A DNA stretch of 43,859 nt from an uncultured Alphaproteobacteria bacterium. GTDB taxonomy: Bacteria > Pseudomonadota > Alphaproteobacteria > Rhodobacterales > Rhodobacteraceae. Made by a program: the position numbers and the translations under genes. Under the pieces are notes generated by a model. It was not told the DNA's origin, made no database searches, and saw only the letters and a list, made by a program, of their open reading frames with translations. Shown here one piece after another: positions 1-8,777 of this stretch; within the stretch, counting starts at the first letter, position 1, and each line of letters starts with the position of its first letter. The stretch is taken from contig CACBNQ010000009.1 in assembly GCA_902540655.1 (NCBI GenBank), positions 1 through 43,859 on the forward strand, in the 5' to 3' direction.

Positions 1-29
1 TTATCGGTAAAAGAAAGAGAAAAGATGAT

Positions 30-1217
30 ATGCCAAAATACGCTATCTTTATCGCTGATGAGAATTATGAATTTGCCATTCTGGCAGATGAAATCTTGGG
101 CTTTTGCACTCTCAAGGGGAAGAACAACTCTTTGCTCAAAAAATCACAAGAGACAATTTTTCAAATTGAAAACTTGGATGACTATGGATTGGTAAAAGTA
201 GTTGATGTAAAGAACTTGGAGCTACACAATTCTTTAAAGGCACTAAAAGAGAAAAAGGTCACTGTTGGTGAAATTGAGGTTGAAAAATCAAAAAAAACTA
301 CAACAGAAAAATACTTCACATTTTATATAGATGGTAAATTTTTTGCTTTTGATCTCACAAAGGTTAGAAGAGTATATCACATGGATACGGTGAAGTTACT
401 AGATACAAACAGTCTCAACGGCTTCTTTCTAGCCGACTTTAATGACCTCATTTGTCCCTTAATATCAACTGAAAAGAGAAAAAATATATTTCAGGTTTTT
501 GTTCCAAGCGATGACAAAGGTAGTAATCAAGTTTTAGCTTTTGCGACTGACGATGATTGCTATATTTCAGAGGTTGATACAGCTTCAATAAAGAAAATTT
601 CATTGCAAAGTTCAAGACAAAATAACTGGGATTTATGTAAACTGGGTTCCAGCTTTGAGGAGCACTCATTATATTCGTTCAGCGATAACAACAATAATCA
701 GGTAAATATTGTTGAACTCAACTTACTGAAAAAGTTCACTGAAAGTTTACCATTTTCCCCATTCAGATCCTTAAAGAGAGAAAGTGGACAAAAAAATTTA
801 GTAAAGAACATAGTAATAAACGAAGGAGACCTTAATTTTATTTTTCCGTTGAGCCACTTGCTCAAGGTTGATTCGATAAAACTAATGAAAGTTAACAAAA
901 ACAGTAAGAAAAATCTCATGTATACAGAGTTCAATAGAAAAATTTACAGCATTTTTAAATTCAATACTGTCTTAGGCTTAAATAATTCCAAGGATTCTCA
1001 GCAGGTGCTATTTTTTGATTATAATAATTTTCAATTTGGTCTAATGGTTTCTTCCTTGAGCGACATGCAAATTGACTCAACATTATTGGAGTCTGATGAA
1101 TATTTTGATGCAAGGTTTAAGGGAGTTGCTGCACGTAAACTGCACGTAAGCGGCAAATCTATGTATCTTCTTAATCAAGATAACCTTAAGCAGCGGCTTT
1201 TGGATATGTCTCAATGA
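30..1217 (+). CDS. Multi-module CheW-like chemotaxis scaffold protein
   Basis: This 395-residue protein opens the chemotaxis operon. Three CheW-like segments can be traced, at about residues 1-80, 95-250 and 262-395. The middle one begins YFTFYIDGKFFAFDL, like the first strands of CheW. The last ends FKGVAARKLHVSGKSMYLLN, like the closing strands of a CheW fold. Single CheW proteins are about 150-170 residues, so this is a fused or repeated form. CheW couples chemoreceptors to CheA in the cytoplasm. No separate cheW lies in the window, so this protein probably takes that role. Its 3' end overlaps the cheB start by four bases (ATGA), which suggests translational coupling. The CheW assignment rests on pattern and context, and the first module is the least certain. 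Confidence 0.6.
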   Translation: MPKYAIFIADENYEFAILADEILGFCTLKGKNNSLLKKSQETIFQIENLDDYGLVKVVDVKNLELHNSLKALKEKKVTVGEIEVEKSKKTTTEKYFTFYIDGKFFAFDLTKVRRVYHMDTVKLLDTNSLNGFFLADFNDLICPLISTEKRKNIFQVFVPSDDKGSNQVLAFATDDDCYISEVDTASIKKISLQSSRQNNWDLCKLGSSFEEHSLYSFSDNNNNQVNIVELNLLKKFTESLPFSPFRSLKRESGQKNLVKNIVINEGDLNFIFPLSHLLKVDSIKLMKVNKNSKKNLMYTEFNRKIYSIFKFNTVLGLNNSKDSQQVLFFDYNNFQFGLMVSSLSDMQIDSTLLESDEYFDARFKGVAARKLHVSGKSMYLLNQDNLKQRLLDMSQ

Positions 1218-2248
1218 AAATTGCAGTAGTTGATGACTCAAAATTTACAAGAATGGTTATCAAGCAGATATTAAATGGATTGTCTAACACGGATTTTTGT
1301 TGGGAAGCTGAGAATGGAAAAGTTGCTTTGGAAAAAAATACACGAGACCCTGTTGATTTAATAATTTCAGATCTCGAGATGCCAGTTTTAGATGGTCTTC
1401 AACTTTTAAAAACAGTTATCGGTGGAGAAGCTAAAACCAAGTGTTTGCTTATAAGTGCATTTCATAAATCGAACCAGCCTAAAATTATAGATGCTCTGAA
1501 AGCAGGCGCTATAGGATTTATTGAAAAAAATTCTTTAGGAAAAGGATTCGATATAAATAGTTTAAAAAAAGAAATCGATAAGCACATAAATTTTCTCGCT
1601 CAAGATAATATCTTGAAAAAAGAAATTAGAGCCGCTTCGCTGGAAAACAATTCTAGCAGATCTGTTGTTAAAAACAGAGCAGACTTTATATCTATAATAG
1701 GATCCGCTGGTTCATTAGGCCCAATAGAGAAAATTCTTGAGTTTACAGACAAGATAGAAGTTCCAATAGTAATCGGTATTCATATTCCCTTTGGTATAGA
1801 AAAAGTATTAATAAACCGGTTTAATACTGTCGTTGGTGAGAAGACCAAAGCTCTTACGTTTGAGGGACCAATGCAAGTCGGAAAAGTTGTTCTTTTGCGA
1901 GGAGGTTACAATGCCAAATTGGTTAGAAATATAGATAATATAGATATAGAATACGAGGATCTAAGGACGGATAGAAGTTTTACTCCTAACTTAGACAATT
2001 TTCTATTAAGTGCACATTTGATTGATCTGGTCTCCGATGTTATCGTGTTAAGTGGCTTATGTAATGATGGTATACAAGGTGTGAGGGAACATTTTAGAAG
2101 GGGTGGTAGCATTTATGTTCAGTCTCCCGAAACTTCGGTTGCGAGAACAATGCCTCTAGCTATAATAAATGAGGGGTGCCATTCTGTGGTTTCTGATCCC
2201 GAAAGCATAGGTAAATTATTACAAGAGAAATATTTAACGGCGTTATAG
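1214..2248 (+). CDS. cheB: CheB-like receiver-methylesterase, altered nucleophile loop
   Basis: Two domains are visible: a receiver (residues 1-125; VVDDSK, phospho-acceptor D53, K105) and a CheB-type methylesterase (about 158-344). CheB removes methyl or amide groups from chemoreceptor glutamates. The catalytic His (H190 in IHIP) and Asp (D285 in LSGLCNDG) are in the expected places. The nucleophile loop is unusual: it reads IGSAGSLGP where CheB normally has IGASTGGP, so the usual Ser position falls on Ala or Gly, depending on the gap. S164 or S167 might substitute. The length (344) is normal for the family. It overlaps the preceding gene by ATGA and is followed three bases later by the CheY-like gene. 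Family membership is sure; enzymatic activity is not. Confidence 0.85.
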   Translation: MKIAVVDDSKFTRMVIKQILNGLSNTDFCWEAENGKVALEKNTRDPVDLIISDLEMPVLDGLQLLKTVIGGEAKTKCLLISAFHKSNQPKIIDALKAGAIGFIEKNSLGKGFDINSLKKEIDKHINFLAQDNILKKEIRAASLENNSSRSVVKNRADFISIIGSAGSLGPIEKILEFTDKIEVPIVIGIHIPFGIEKVLINRFNTVVGEKTKALTFEGPMQVGKVVLLRGGYNAKLVRNIDNIDIEYEDLRTDRSFTPNLDNFLLSAHLIDLVSDVIVLSGLCNDGIQGVREHFRRGGSIYVQSPETSVARTMPLAIINEGCHSVVSDPESIGKLLQEKYLTAL

Positions 2249-2251
2249 GAA

Positions 2252-2662
2252 ATGAATAAAATTGAAGATAGAAAAGTTTTAATAGTTGATGACAGCAAAC
2301 TTATGCGTCTTTTGTTAAAAAATATATTAGATGGTATGAAGTTTTTTTCCGAAATTTATGAAGCTGAGAACGGTAGAGAGGCACTTGATTTACTAGAACT
2401 GAACAAAGTTGACCTAATTCTTTTAGACATTGAAATGCCGGTTATGGATGGTGTTGAAGCGCTTAAAGAAATTAGATTAAAGCATGATGTTAAAGTAATA
2501 ATTGTCTCATCGCTTGCTCAGCTTGGAAGTAGCTACTCCGTTAAAGTGAAGCAATTATCTGCTGATGGGGTTATTGACAAGCCAAGCGGCGCTGTTGATC
2601 CCTCGTTAGCCGCAAAGAGAGGAAACGAATTAAGAGATATGATAAAATCATTATTTGATTAA
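2252..2662 (+). CDS. cheY: Single-domain response regulator (CheY-like)
   Basis: This is a stand-alone receiver domain of 136 residues. It has the acidic pocket VDDSK (D13, D14), phospho-acceptor D59 in LLLDIEMPVMDG, and conserved Lys K110 in DKPSG. It would accept phosphate from CheA and relay it to the motor or to another output. The C-terminal part (KQLSADGVIDKPSG, followed by an amphipathic helix) resembles the receiver half of CheB more than classical CheY. It may therefore derive from a CheB receiver, or act as a phosphate sink. It sits three bases after cheB and 18 bases before cheA in the same operon. Confidence 0.85.
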   Translation: MNKIEDRKVLIVDDSKLMRLLLKNILDGMKFFSEIYEAENGREALDLLELNKVDLILLDIEMPVMDGVEALKEIRLKHDVKVIIVSSLAQLGSSYSVKVKQLSADGVIDKPSGAVDPSLAAKRGNELRDMIKSLFD

Positions 2663-2680
2663 ATTAAATGAGTTAGAGGG

Positions 2681-4321
2681 TTGGATAAAGATTTTTTAAA
2701 CGAAATATGGTTACAGTTTGAAACAGAGGCAATGGAGCACTGCACCTCAAGCGAAGATCTTCTACTTGATACCAATTTAAATGCTAGTGAAGGGACTAAA
2801 ATAGACTCATTATTTAGAGCCTTTCATTCTCTTAAAGGCCTTTTCGGAACAGTTGGACTGAATCAGACCCTTGAACTCACCCATTTAATTGAAGATGTTG
2901 TAGATAAAATAAGATCTCGTGAAATGCTACTCGATAATAAAATTAGAGGTTTATTACTAAAGTGTATTGATGTTTTAAAGGGTGTAATATCATCATCATC
3001 ACAGGAAAGAAAAGAAATAGTCGACGGAAATTTGGATGCTGTAAAGCAGCTCATTGTTTCGATTGAAACAACCGAATTTCAAATGGACATTAATTCAAAA
3101 AATATTGCAAAAAAAGAACTCGACAACCAAATTTCAGTGTCTGATAAGAGTGATCGATTTGCAACTGTAGGTTTGGAGACTATTGATTTTTTGTTTCATA
3201 AAGCAGGGCTAGTTTCTTCGCAGGTAAATGTTTTGAAGAACATGACAAAGCTTAGTTTGAATAATGCTCAATCTATCGAAAATGTAGATAAATTAATAGA
3301 TATTCTTCAAACGGAAGTCACCACATTAAATCAAGCAGTCACAGATCTTCGACTGATCTCTGTCAATTCTTTGATCCGACGCTTGAAGAGAGATGTTTTT
3401 GAAACTGCTACAAGTTTAAATAAAAATATTGAGTTTAGTGTTTCAGGAGACAATGAAAGAGCAGATCGAACAATTATTAATGTGCTGTCGTCTGCATTAA
3501 TGCATCTTTTGAGAAATTCAGTTGATCACGGAATAGAAAAAAATGAAGAAAGAGGACAAAAAGGAAACGGAAATATTCATCTAGACTTTAGTAAGGAGCA
3601 AGATGGTCTTTTAATAACAGTTTCTGACGATGGAAAAGGCCTTAATAGGAAAAAAATTGAAGAAAAATTACGAAAACTTGAACTGCTCTCGGATGACGAT
3701 ATTAAGAAATTATCCGATTTACAATTATATGAATTTATCTTTCAACCTGGGTTTTCGACAAAAAGTGATGTAAGTGAAACCTCTGGTAGGGGTGTTGGAT
3801 TAGATGTGGTTAAGAAAAATATTTCCTCATTGGGAGGGACTATAAATGTTGTTTCTGATGCCGGCATAGGTACAAAATTTTTTTTAAGGATACCAAATAT
3901 AGTAAGTACAGAGGATTGTCTTGTTTTGAGTGACCTTAAGACTATATACGCCTTTCCAACACGGTCAATACATTGGATTAAAACTGTTGCTCAAGTTGAC
4001 TTTCAAAAGCATTCCTCCATCCGCAGCATCGTACACGGAAAGAATATAATTCCTGTACACAATGCGCCTGATTTATTTGGTAATTTAGCCGAAAATGTTG
4101 ATGAATTAGAAGAGAAGATAATTTTGATTAATATGAACGAAAAAGCCTTTGCCTTAAGCTATAAAGGCAAACTTTCCTATTCTGAACATGTATTTGATGA
4201 GCCTGATCCCTTAGTGTCAAAACTACCATTTGTATCTGGTACTACTGTAGATCAAGATAGAAACATCATCTTCAGAGCAAACTTAGAGAAGCTATTTGAA
4301 ATAAATGAAAGAGCTGCCTAA
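2681..4321 (+). CDS. cheA: Chemotaxis histidine kinase CheA (short form)
   Basis: CheA autophosphorylates in response to receptor state and passes phosphate to CheY and CheB. Domains in order: an HPt domain with phospho-acceptor H49 (FRAFHSLKG), a linker and dimerisation helices at about 155-245, an ATPase domain with N box HLLRNSVDHGIE (275-286), DDGKG (316-320) and GRGVGLDVV (369-377), then a C-terminal CheW-like domain (about 405-546). At 546 residues it is shorter than typical CheA (about 650), and no P2 CheY-docking domain is apparent. The start is TTG at 2681: a stop at 2669 leaves no ATG or GTG upstream. A GAGGG sits directly against it, which is closer than ideal. The last 17 bases overlap the next small gene. 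Confidence 0.9.
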   Translation: MDKDFLNEIWLQFETEAMEHCTSSEDLLLDTNLNASEGTKIDSLFRAFHSLKGLFGTVGLNQTLELTHLIEDVVDKIRSREMLLDNKIRGLLLKCIDVLKGVISSSSQERKEIVDGNLDAVKQLIVSIETTEFQMDINSKNIAKKELDNQISVSDKSDRFATVGLETIDFLFHKAGLVSSQVNVLKNMTKLSLNNAQSIENVDKLIDILQTEVTTLNQAVTDLRLISVNSLIRRLKRDVFETATSLNKNIEFSVSGDNERADRTIINVLSSALMHLLRNSVDHGIEKNEERGQKGNGNIHLDFSKEQDGLLITVSDDGKGLNRKKIEEKLRKLELLSDDDIKKLSDLQLYEFIFQPGFSTKSDVSETSGRGVGLDVVKKNISSLGGTINVVSDAGIGTKFFLRIPNIVSTEDCLVLSDLKTIYAFPTRSIHWIKTVAQVDFQKHSSIRSIVHGKNIIPVHNAPDLFGNLAENVDELEEKIILINMNEKAFALSYKGKLSYSEHVFDEPDPLVSKLPFVSGTTVDQDRNIIFRANLEKLFEINERAA

Positions 4322-4640
4322 AAAGGAGAAAAATACGTTTATTGTAGGCTTTTGGGGTGATACTTGGATAGCCTCAGAACTGCATAAAATCGATAAAATC
4401 AAAGAAGGAAAGTTTAAAGACAAAGACTTGGTAGCGTTTTGTAAAAGCGAAAAATACAAAAACTTGAAGCCAAAGTATTCCCTATTAAGGGTCGATGGCA
4501 AGGTGATACCACTAGAAAACAAACCAACCCAAGAAATTGGATCGATTTTATCTAATGCTATGGATTTCAGGCAATACCTAGAAAAAAAATACAAATTTAT
4601 TAGCCTTGATAATAAAAGAGTAGCTATTTTGATCTTGTGA
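4305..4640 (+). CDS. Unknown 111-aa protein inside the chemotaxis operon
   Basis: I do not recognise a family. The product is a soluble, Lys-rich protein of 111 residues with no signal peptide or membrane segment. It contains FIVGFWGDTWIASELHKI near the N-terminus and a hydrophobic C-terminus (VAILIL). It lies between cheA and cheR on the same strand, overlapping the cheA end by 17 bases and ending 13 bases before cheR, so it is almost certainly co-transcribed. An excellent ribosome-binding sequence, AAAAGGAG (4321-4328), lies just inside the reading frame, but no ATG, GTG or TTG follows in frame at useful distance. The real start may therefore be the coupled ATG at 4305 or a rare codon near 4335-4341. 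A chemotaxis accessory role is inferred from position only. Confidence 0.6.
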   Translation: MKELPKKEKNTFIVGFWGDTWIASELHKIDKIKEGKFKDKDLVAFCKSEKYKNLKPKYSLLRVDGKVIPLENKPTQEIGSILSNAMDFRQYLEKKYKFISLDNKRVAILIL

Positions 4641-4653
4641 TTAAAGTAATTGA

Positions 4654-5370
4654 ATGATTTACAACGAAAAGGATTTAATAGAAAAGACTGGTCTAAATCT
4701 GGATCAAAAAAGCGTTGATTTATTACAAAAAGAAAAAGAAGGTCAGCTGCTTTCATCCTTAGATATTCATGAAGTTGCGCATCTATTTACTAACCCTGAA
4801 AGCTATTTTTTCAGAAGTCTTTCCCACTTAGAACTTATAAAAAAAATGTCTACCGAGAACATAAGTATTTGGTTCGCTGGATGTTCTACTGGGCAAGAGG
4901 TTTACTCTGCATCATTAATGCTCTCTTCAATAAGTGATAAAACTTTAGTGGGTACCGATTTAAGTAGAAAATATATAGAAAAGGCTTTATCTGGGTCATT
5001 TTTTGTTTTCAGAAAATCTGAAATCAAGTCATTAAAAAAATATGAGCAGCTTCCCCAAAGTCAGCTACATTTAAACAATAATAAGAAAAGTTTAGATGTA
5101 AAATTTTCATCAATAAAAAAAGATGGTATTTCATTCGATATTCATAACCTAATGGATGGTCCCTATAATAGCGCGTTTGATATAGTCTATTGTAGAAATG
5201 TTTTGTTGCACATGACAATAAAAGGAAAAAAGAAAGCACTTAGATCATTAAAGGACGGAGTAAAAGAAGGTGGGATCCTCATATTAGGTGATACAGATCC
5301 TCATATTTTTGAAGACAATTGGGAAAGAAAAAAACATAACAACGCAATATTTTGGAAAAAAAAGTGGTAA
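4654..5370 (+). CDS. cheR: CheR-type chemoreceptor methyltransferase
   Basis: CheR transfers a methyl group from S-adenosylmethionine to glutamates on chemoreceptors, opposing CheB. The sequence has the CheR signatures in order: TNPESYFFR (46-54; compare NETxFFR), SAM loop AGCSTGQE (75-82; compare ACSTGEE), acidic GTDLS (100-104) and CRNVLLHM (180-187; compare CRNVLIYF). At 238 residues it is slightly short, mainly because the N-terminal helical domain is reduced. It lies 13 bases after the 111-aa unknown gene and 57-75 bases before the chemoreceptor. Confidence in the family is high. Confidence 0.88.
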   Translation: MIYNEKDLIEKTGLNLDQKSVDLLQKEKEGQLLSSLDIHEVAHLFTNPESYFFRSLSHLELIKKMSTENISIWFAGCSTGQEVYSASLMLSSISDKTLVGTDLSRKYIEKALSGSFFVFRKSEIKSLKKYEQLPQSQLHLNNNKKSLDVKFSSIKKDGISFDIHNLMDGPYNSAFDIVYCRNVLLHMTIKGKKKALRSLKDGVKEGGILILGDTDPHIFEDNWERKKHNNAIFWKKKW

Positions 5371-5445
5371 ATTCTCGTATATTTAGATTTGTATTGATGT
5401 CTTATTGGCTATGAAATAACCTAATTAGTGCAAAAAAAGGACCTT

Positions 5446-7827
5446 ATGATGAGAGTTTTAGCAAAATCACTCCTCGATCTTATTCCACTGGCGATTGTAA
5501 CAATTATAATTTCAGTGCTTGCTAGTCAGAGCCTTGATGAATTATCGGTTAACTATAATGAGATTATCACTGAGGATTTGTCAGTTGTAAGTCGTTTGAA
5601 TGATACTGGAAAGGCTATAGACAACTGGAAAAGTGCGATCAATGAGGGAGTTTTAAATAGTGCTGAAAACCCGGATTTAGCCACACAGAATTTTGAAAAA
5701 CTATTATCAGAAAAAGAAAACCTTCTAAAATCTCTAACAGATGCGATTAATATTCTGGAAGGTAAAAAGGCTAGGTTTGATGCGGGAGATAATGAAAGTA
5801 GTCAACAGTCAGAAAATGAAACAGGGGTTTCAGAGAATCAAGAAAGAATTAAGAATCAAATCGAAAGTCTGAAATTTTTGAAAGAAAATAATTTACCCAC
5901 AATTGAAAAGCGCTCTAAAAATGTGCAGTCGCTAACGCAATTTAGTGCATTTTCTCAAAGAGATTTATTATTTTCTATGAATTCTAGTGTAGAGGATGCG
6001 CTCAAAATTTCAATGGAGGGTACTGCTAAATCACTTGAAATTACTTATACTTTTCAAACTGACTTGAAATACGATATCGATGACAGCGAGGCGATTACTG
6101 CCAATGTAGGTAAGTTTCCAAGCGTACCGGTTATTTTACTAGATATCAATTCTGTTTTCCAAGAGATAAAAAACATACAAGGGACACTCGCCTCTAGCTT
6201 TGGTAAATACATGCAAAAAGACGATGAATTAGTAGAAGAATTGGAAAAGAAAATTGAAGTAGCAAAGTCATTATCCACATACTTATCAAATTTGGAGAAA
6301 AATTTTAAAAAAGATTTTATGGAAAAAGAAAGTTACAGGAATGTTTTCAGTGAATATTTTAATGAGAACTATGCTGAAAGACTTATCGTTCCCATCAACA
6401 ATTACTCATATTTTTATACAGATCTTACAGATGCACTGTTAAAGGACGACCAGCAATTAAAGCAACTTGAAATAGAAAAGAGTACATTGTTTTCCAACTT
6501 GTCAACGGCCTCTACTACTATAAACTCTATAATTTCGGACGTACGAAAAAACATTGACGCAAAATCTGCGGAAAATCAATCTTTGACCGACGAAAGAATA
6601 GAAACAACCTGGACCCTTTCTATAATAGGACTTTTGGCTGCCTTAGCCATTGGTTTTCTTGTAGCGAGGCAGACAATTATAAACCCGATGAGAGAATTTA
6701 CTCATATAACGAATGATATTGCAAATAGTGGAGATTTTTCAAAACGGATTAAAAATCCCGGAAGCGATGAGATTGGAGAAGCAGGGAAAGCTGTAAATAA
6801 TATGCTCGAGATAACAGAAAAGGCCTTTAAAGATATCCAGGAGCTTTTCACAAGCGTTTCGTCGGGTAATCTAACGGCAAGATTGCCAAGGGGTTACAAG
6901 GGAGATATTGAGGAATGCGCGATTCATATTGGAAAATCATTGGAGCAGTTGTCAGTAACTTTAAAAGACATATTAATTGACGTTGATCAAATAGCTACCG
7001 CTGCCTCGCAAGCTGGCGATGCGGTTGGTCAAGTTGCGGATGGTGCTAAAGCACAAGTAGAAGCCACCCAAGATATTCAGGCAAAGGTAAAAGAGTCTGG
7101 TGATCTTCGAGAGTTAGTTGAGGAGAGTACAAAGAAAACTGGTGAAGCTGCTTTAGAGGCATCTAAAACTGCAAAAAAGGGTTCAGATGAAACTGAAAAG
7201 ATGGTTGAGTTAGCCAATGAAGTGTCAGAAAACAGTGGTAAGATAGCGGAAATTTCATCTCTTATTGAAGAAATAGCGCAGCAGACAACAATGTTAGCGC
7301 TTAATGCCTCGATCGAAGCTTCAAGAGCAGGAGAAGCGGGAAGAGGCTTTTCAGTTGTAGCGACTGAGGTAGGTAAGCTCGCTGATAGATCTTCGCAGTC
7401 AGTAAAAGATATTAGTATATTAACTAACGATGCAATGCAAAAAGCGAATGATAGCGTTTCTAGAATGGACAAAGTGAAGTCAGAAATGGAAAACATCAAT
7501 AGCTTAATTGAAAATATTGAGAGCATGATGATGACGGTAGATCGTCATACTGATCAACAAAAAGAAGTGGCTCTAGCTGTTTCAGGTGCAATCGATAATC
7601 TAGAGAGGATCGGTGAGTCAAATGCTGTTTCCTCTGAAGAAATCACGGCTTCCATGCTTGAATTATCTAAGATCGCAGGTAACACACGTGAAAAAATAAA
7701 TGTTTTCTCTTTGGATGACGAAATAATTGATGGTGAAAAAGAGAAAGCTGAAACTGACAGAACAGTCGATGAGGCTGAGTTTGATTTAGATAAAGCACTC
7801 AAGGATGCAACTGAATATAAGTCCTAG
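5446..7827 (+). CDS. Methyl-accepting chemotaxis protein, two TM segments
   Basis: This is a transmembrane chemoreceptor of about 793 residues. It has a first TM helix near the N-terminus ([15 protein letters not shown]) and a long, probably extracytoplasmic, helical sensor region of about 360 residues. A second TM ([17 protein letters not shown]) is followed by a HAMP region with [19 protein letters not shown]. The cytoplasmic signalling coiled coil has the hairpin tip [20 protein letters not shown] and [11 protein letters not shown]. The ligand domain matches nothing I recognise. I chose ATG 5446 (or 5449) over the upstream GTG 5428 because AAAGGA (5436-5441) sits just before the ATG pair, while nothing resembling a ribosome site precedes the GTG. 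The C-terminus ([13 protein letters not shown]) lacks the NWETF-type CheR/CheB tether. Confidence 0.9.
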   Translation: MMRVLAKSLLDLIPLAIVTIIISVLASQSLDELSVNYNEIITEDLSVVSRLNDTGKAIDNWKSAINEGVLNSAENPDLATQNFEKLLSEKENLLKSLTDAINILEGKKARFDAGDNESSQQSENETGVSENQERIKNQIESLKFLKENNLPTIEKRSKNVQSLTQFSAFSQRDLLFSMNSSVEDALKISMEGTAKSLEITYTFQTDLKYDIDDSEAITANVGKFPSVPVILLDINSVFQEIKNIQGTLASSFGKYMQKDDELVEELEKKIEVAKSLSTYLSNLEKNFKKDFMEKESYRNVFSEYFNENYAERLIVPINNYSYFYTDLTDALLKDDQQLKQLEIEKSTLFSNLSTASTTINSIISDVRKNIDAKSAENQSLTDERIETTWTLSIIGLLAALAIGFLVARQTIINPMREFTHITNDIANSGDFSKRIKNPGSDEIGEAGKAVNNMLEITEKAFKDIQELFTSVSSGNLTARLPRGYKGDIEECAIHIGKSLEQLSVTLKDILIDVDQIATAASQAGDAVGQVADGAKAQVEATQDIQAKVKESGDLRELVEESTKKTGEAALEASKTAKKGSDETEKMVELANEVSENSGKIAEISSLIEEIAQQTTMLALNASIEASRAGEAGRGFSVVATEVGKLADRSSQSVKDISILTNDAMQKANDSVSRMDKVKSEMENINSLIENIESMMMTVDRHTDQQKEVALAVSGAIDNLERIGESNAVSSEEITASMLELSKIAGNTREKINVFSLDDEIIDGEKEKAETDRTVDEAEFDLDKALKDATEYKS

Positions 7828-7882
7828 AAGGAAGGATCCGATTGGTGATTTACAGCAACTCAGATTGACGACAAAGAAATGA

Positions 7883-8269
7883 TTACTTTGAAAGTTCGTC
7901 GAGTATCGGGCACGAGGGTCGATCATCTCCATTACAACAATTAACTAAGTGACTTAACTCGTTTCTGAGAGAATGAAATTCCTTTAGCTTTTCATCTATA
8001 GAAGCAATTTTGGCTAAAGTAAGTCTTTTTACTTCTTTACTGGATCTATTTTTATTCTGATATAAAGAAAGAAGCTCTCTACATTCTTCAATGCTGAAAT
8101 TAAAGCGTCTTGCTTTTCCAATGAAGTTTAATTTTGCCACATCATCATTAGTGTAGCTTCTATAGCCAGACCGAATATTCCTTGCTGGTTCAACCATTTT
8201 TATATCTGCATAATACCTCACTGTTTTTACAGATAATCTTGATAATTTTGCTGCTTGACTTATATTCAC
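7883..8269 (-). CDS. cueR: MerR-family copper-responsive regulator (CueR/HmrR type)
   Basis: This 128-residue regulator has an N-terminal MerR winged helix (ISQAAKLSRLSVKTVRYYADIKMV), a dimerisation helix (about 78-108) and a C-terminal metal loop CCNGDDRPSCPI. C112 and C120 fall at the same positions as the Cu(I)-ligand cysteines of E. coli CueR, and no third upstream cysteine of the mercury type is present. Such proteins sense cytoplasmic Cu(I) and untwist a 19-bp-spacer promoter. The gene diverges from the DUF4396/cytochrome/CopCD operon, and a promoter of that geometry lies between them. The start is GTG at 8269, with purine-rich AAAGAGA upstream. It is convergent with the chemoreceptor gene. 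Confidence 0.92.
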   Translation of the reverse strand: MNISQAAKLSRLSVKTVRYYADIKMVEPARNIRSGYRSYTNDDVAKLNFIGKARRFNFSIEECRELLSLYQNKNRSSKEVKRLTLAKIASIDEKLKEFHSLRNELSHLVNCCNGDDRPSCPILDELSK

Positions 8270-8278
8270 AAAAATCTC

Positions 8279-8309
8279 TTTACATTCCAGTTAGTGGAGA
8301 CTTTATATT
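8279..8309 (+). promoter_or_regulatory. MerR-type copper promoter, 19-bp spacer with dyad
   Basis: A -35 TTTACA (8279-8284) and a -10 TATATT (8304-8309) are separated by exactly 19 bp, the lengthened spacer typical of MerR-family promoters. Within the spacer, TCCA and TGGA arms (8286-8298, TCCAGTTAGTGGA) form an inverted repeat, resembling CueR/HmrR operators. It lies 20 bp upstream of the DUF4396 start and between the divergent regulator and the operon. The predicted role is copper-induced transcription of 8330-10506. Confidence 0.75.
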
Positions 8310-8329
8310 GAAAATAATGAGAGGTCAAG

Positions 8330-8776
8330 ATGTTAGAATTAGCTCAAAGAATCGATATAAACTGGTATTGTAAGCACACTTGGAGACGGGCGTCATATAA
8401 CACAATGTGGTGCCTTTTAGGCTGCTCTATAGGAGATTTTGGAACAATAGCGTATTTTCAATTTATGGGTATTGCATGGCCCGTTTTAGCGATTATGACC
8501 CTAGCTATCATTAATGGCTTAATCACATCCATTTTACTTGAAACGTTCATTCTGTTTCGACAAATGCCTTTAAAGGCGGCTTTTCAAACAGCTATAGGTA
8601 TGTCTCTAATCTCGATGATATCAATGGAGGCTGCCATGAACTTAACTGATTTTATTGCAACTGGAGGCGCAAAGTTGACGTGGTGGGTAATTCCAATGAT
8701 GTTAATAGTTGGTTTTGTAACGCCCCTTCCATATAACTACTGGCGCCTTAAAGCTTTAGGAAAAGCCTGTCATTAA
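8330..8776 (+). CDS. DUF4396 small membrane protein (copper operon)
   Basis: This 148-residue inner-membrane protein has about four hydrophobic helices (around 27-45, 48-72, 84-105 and 118-138). It matches the pattern I associate with DUF4396: the opening WRRASYNTMWCLLGCSIGDFGT and the ending PLPYNYWRLKALGK. Potential metal ligands include C34, C38, several Met residues and a terminal CH. Biochemical function is unknown. It is the first gene of the copper-responsive operon, has a clear GAGAGG ribosome site, and is followed one base after its stop by the cytochrome gene. A role in copper handling or tolerance is inferred from context. Confidence 0.75.
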   Translation: MLELAQRIDINWYCKHTWRRASYNTMWCLLGCSIGDFGTIAYFQFMGIAWPVLAIMTLAIINGLITSILLETFILFRQMPLKAAFQTAIGMSLISMISMEAAMNLTDFIATGGAKLTWWVIPMMLIVGFVTPLPYNYWRLKALGKACH

Positions 8777-8777
8777 A

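Noticed and set aside
1-29. End of an upstream gene at the left edge
   Set aside because: The 29 bases before the first start are too short to tell coding from leader sequence, and no recognisable residues can be read.
4292-4756. 154-aa antisense reading frame across the cheA end, the small unknown gene and the cheR start
   Set aside because: It lies opposite co-directional operon genes, has no supporting ribosome site and no recognisable motif. The sense frames explain the region.
7077-7526. 149-aa antisense frame opposite the chemoreceptor signalling domain
   Set aside because: The Ala/Ser-rich coiled coil on the plus strand creates open antisense frames; no start signal or motif supports it.
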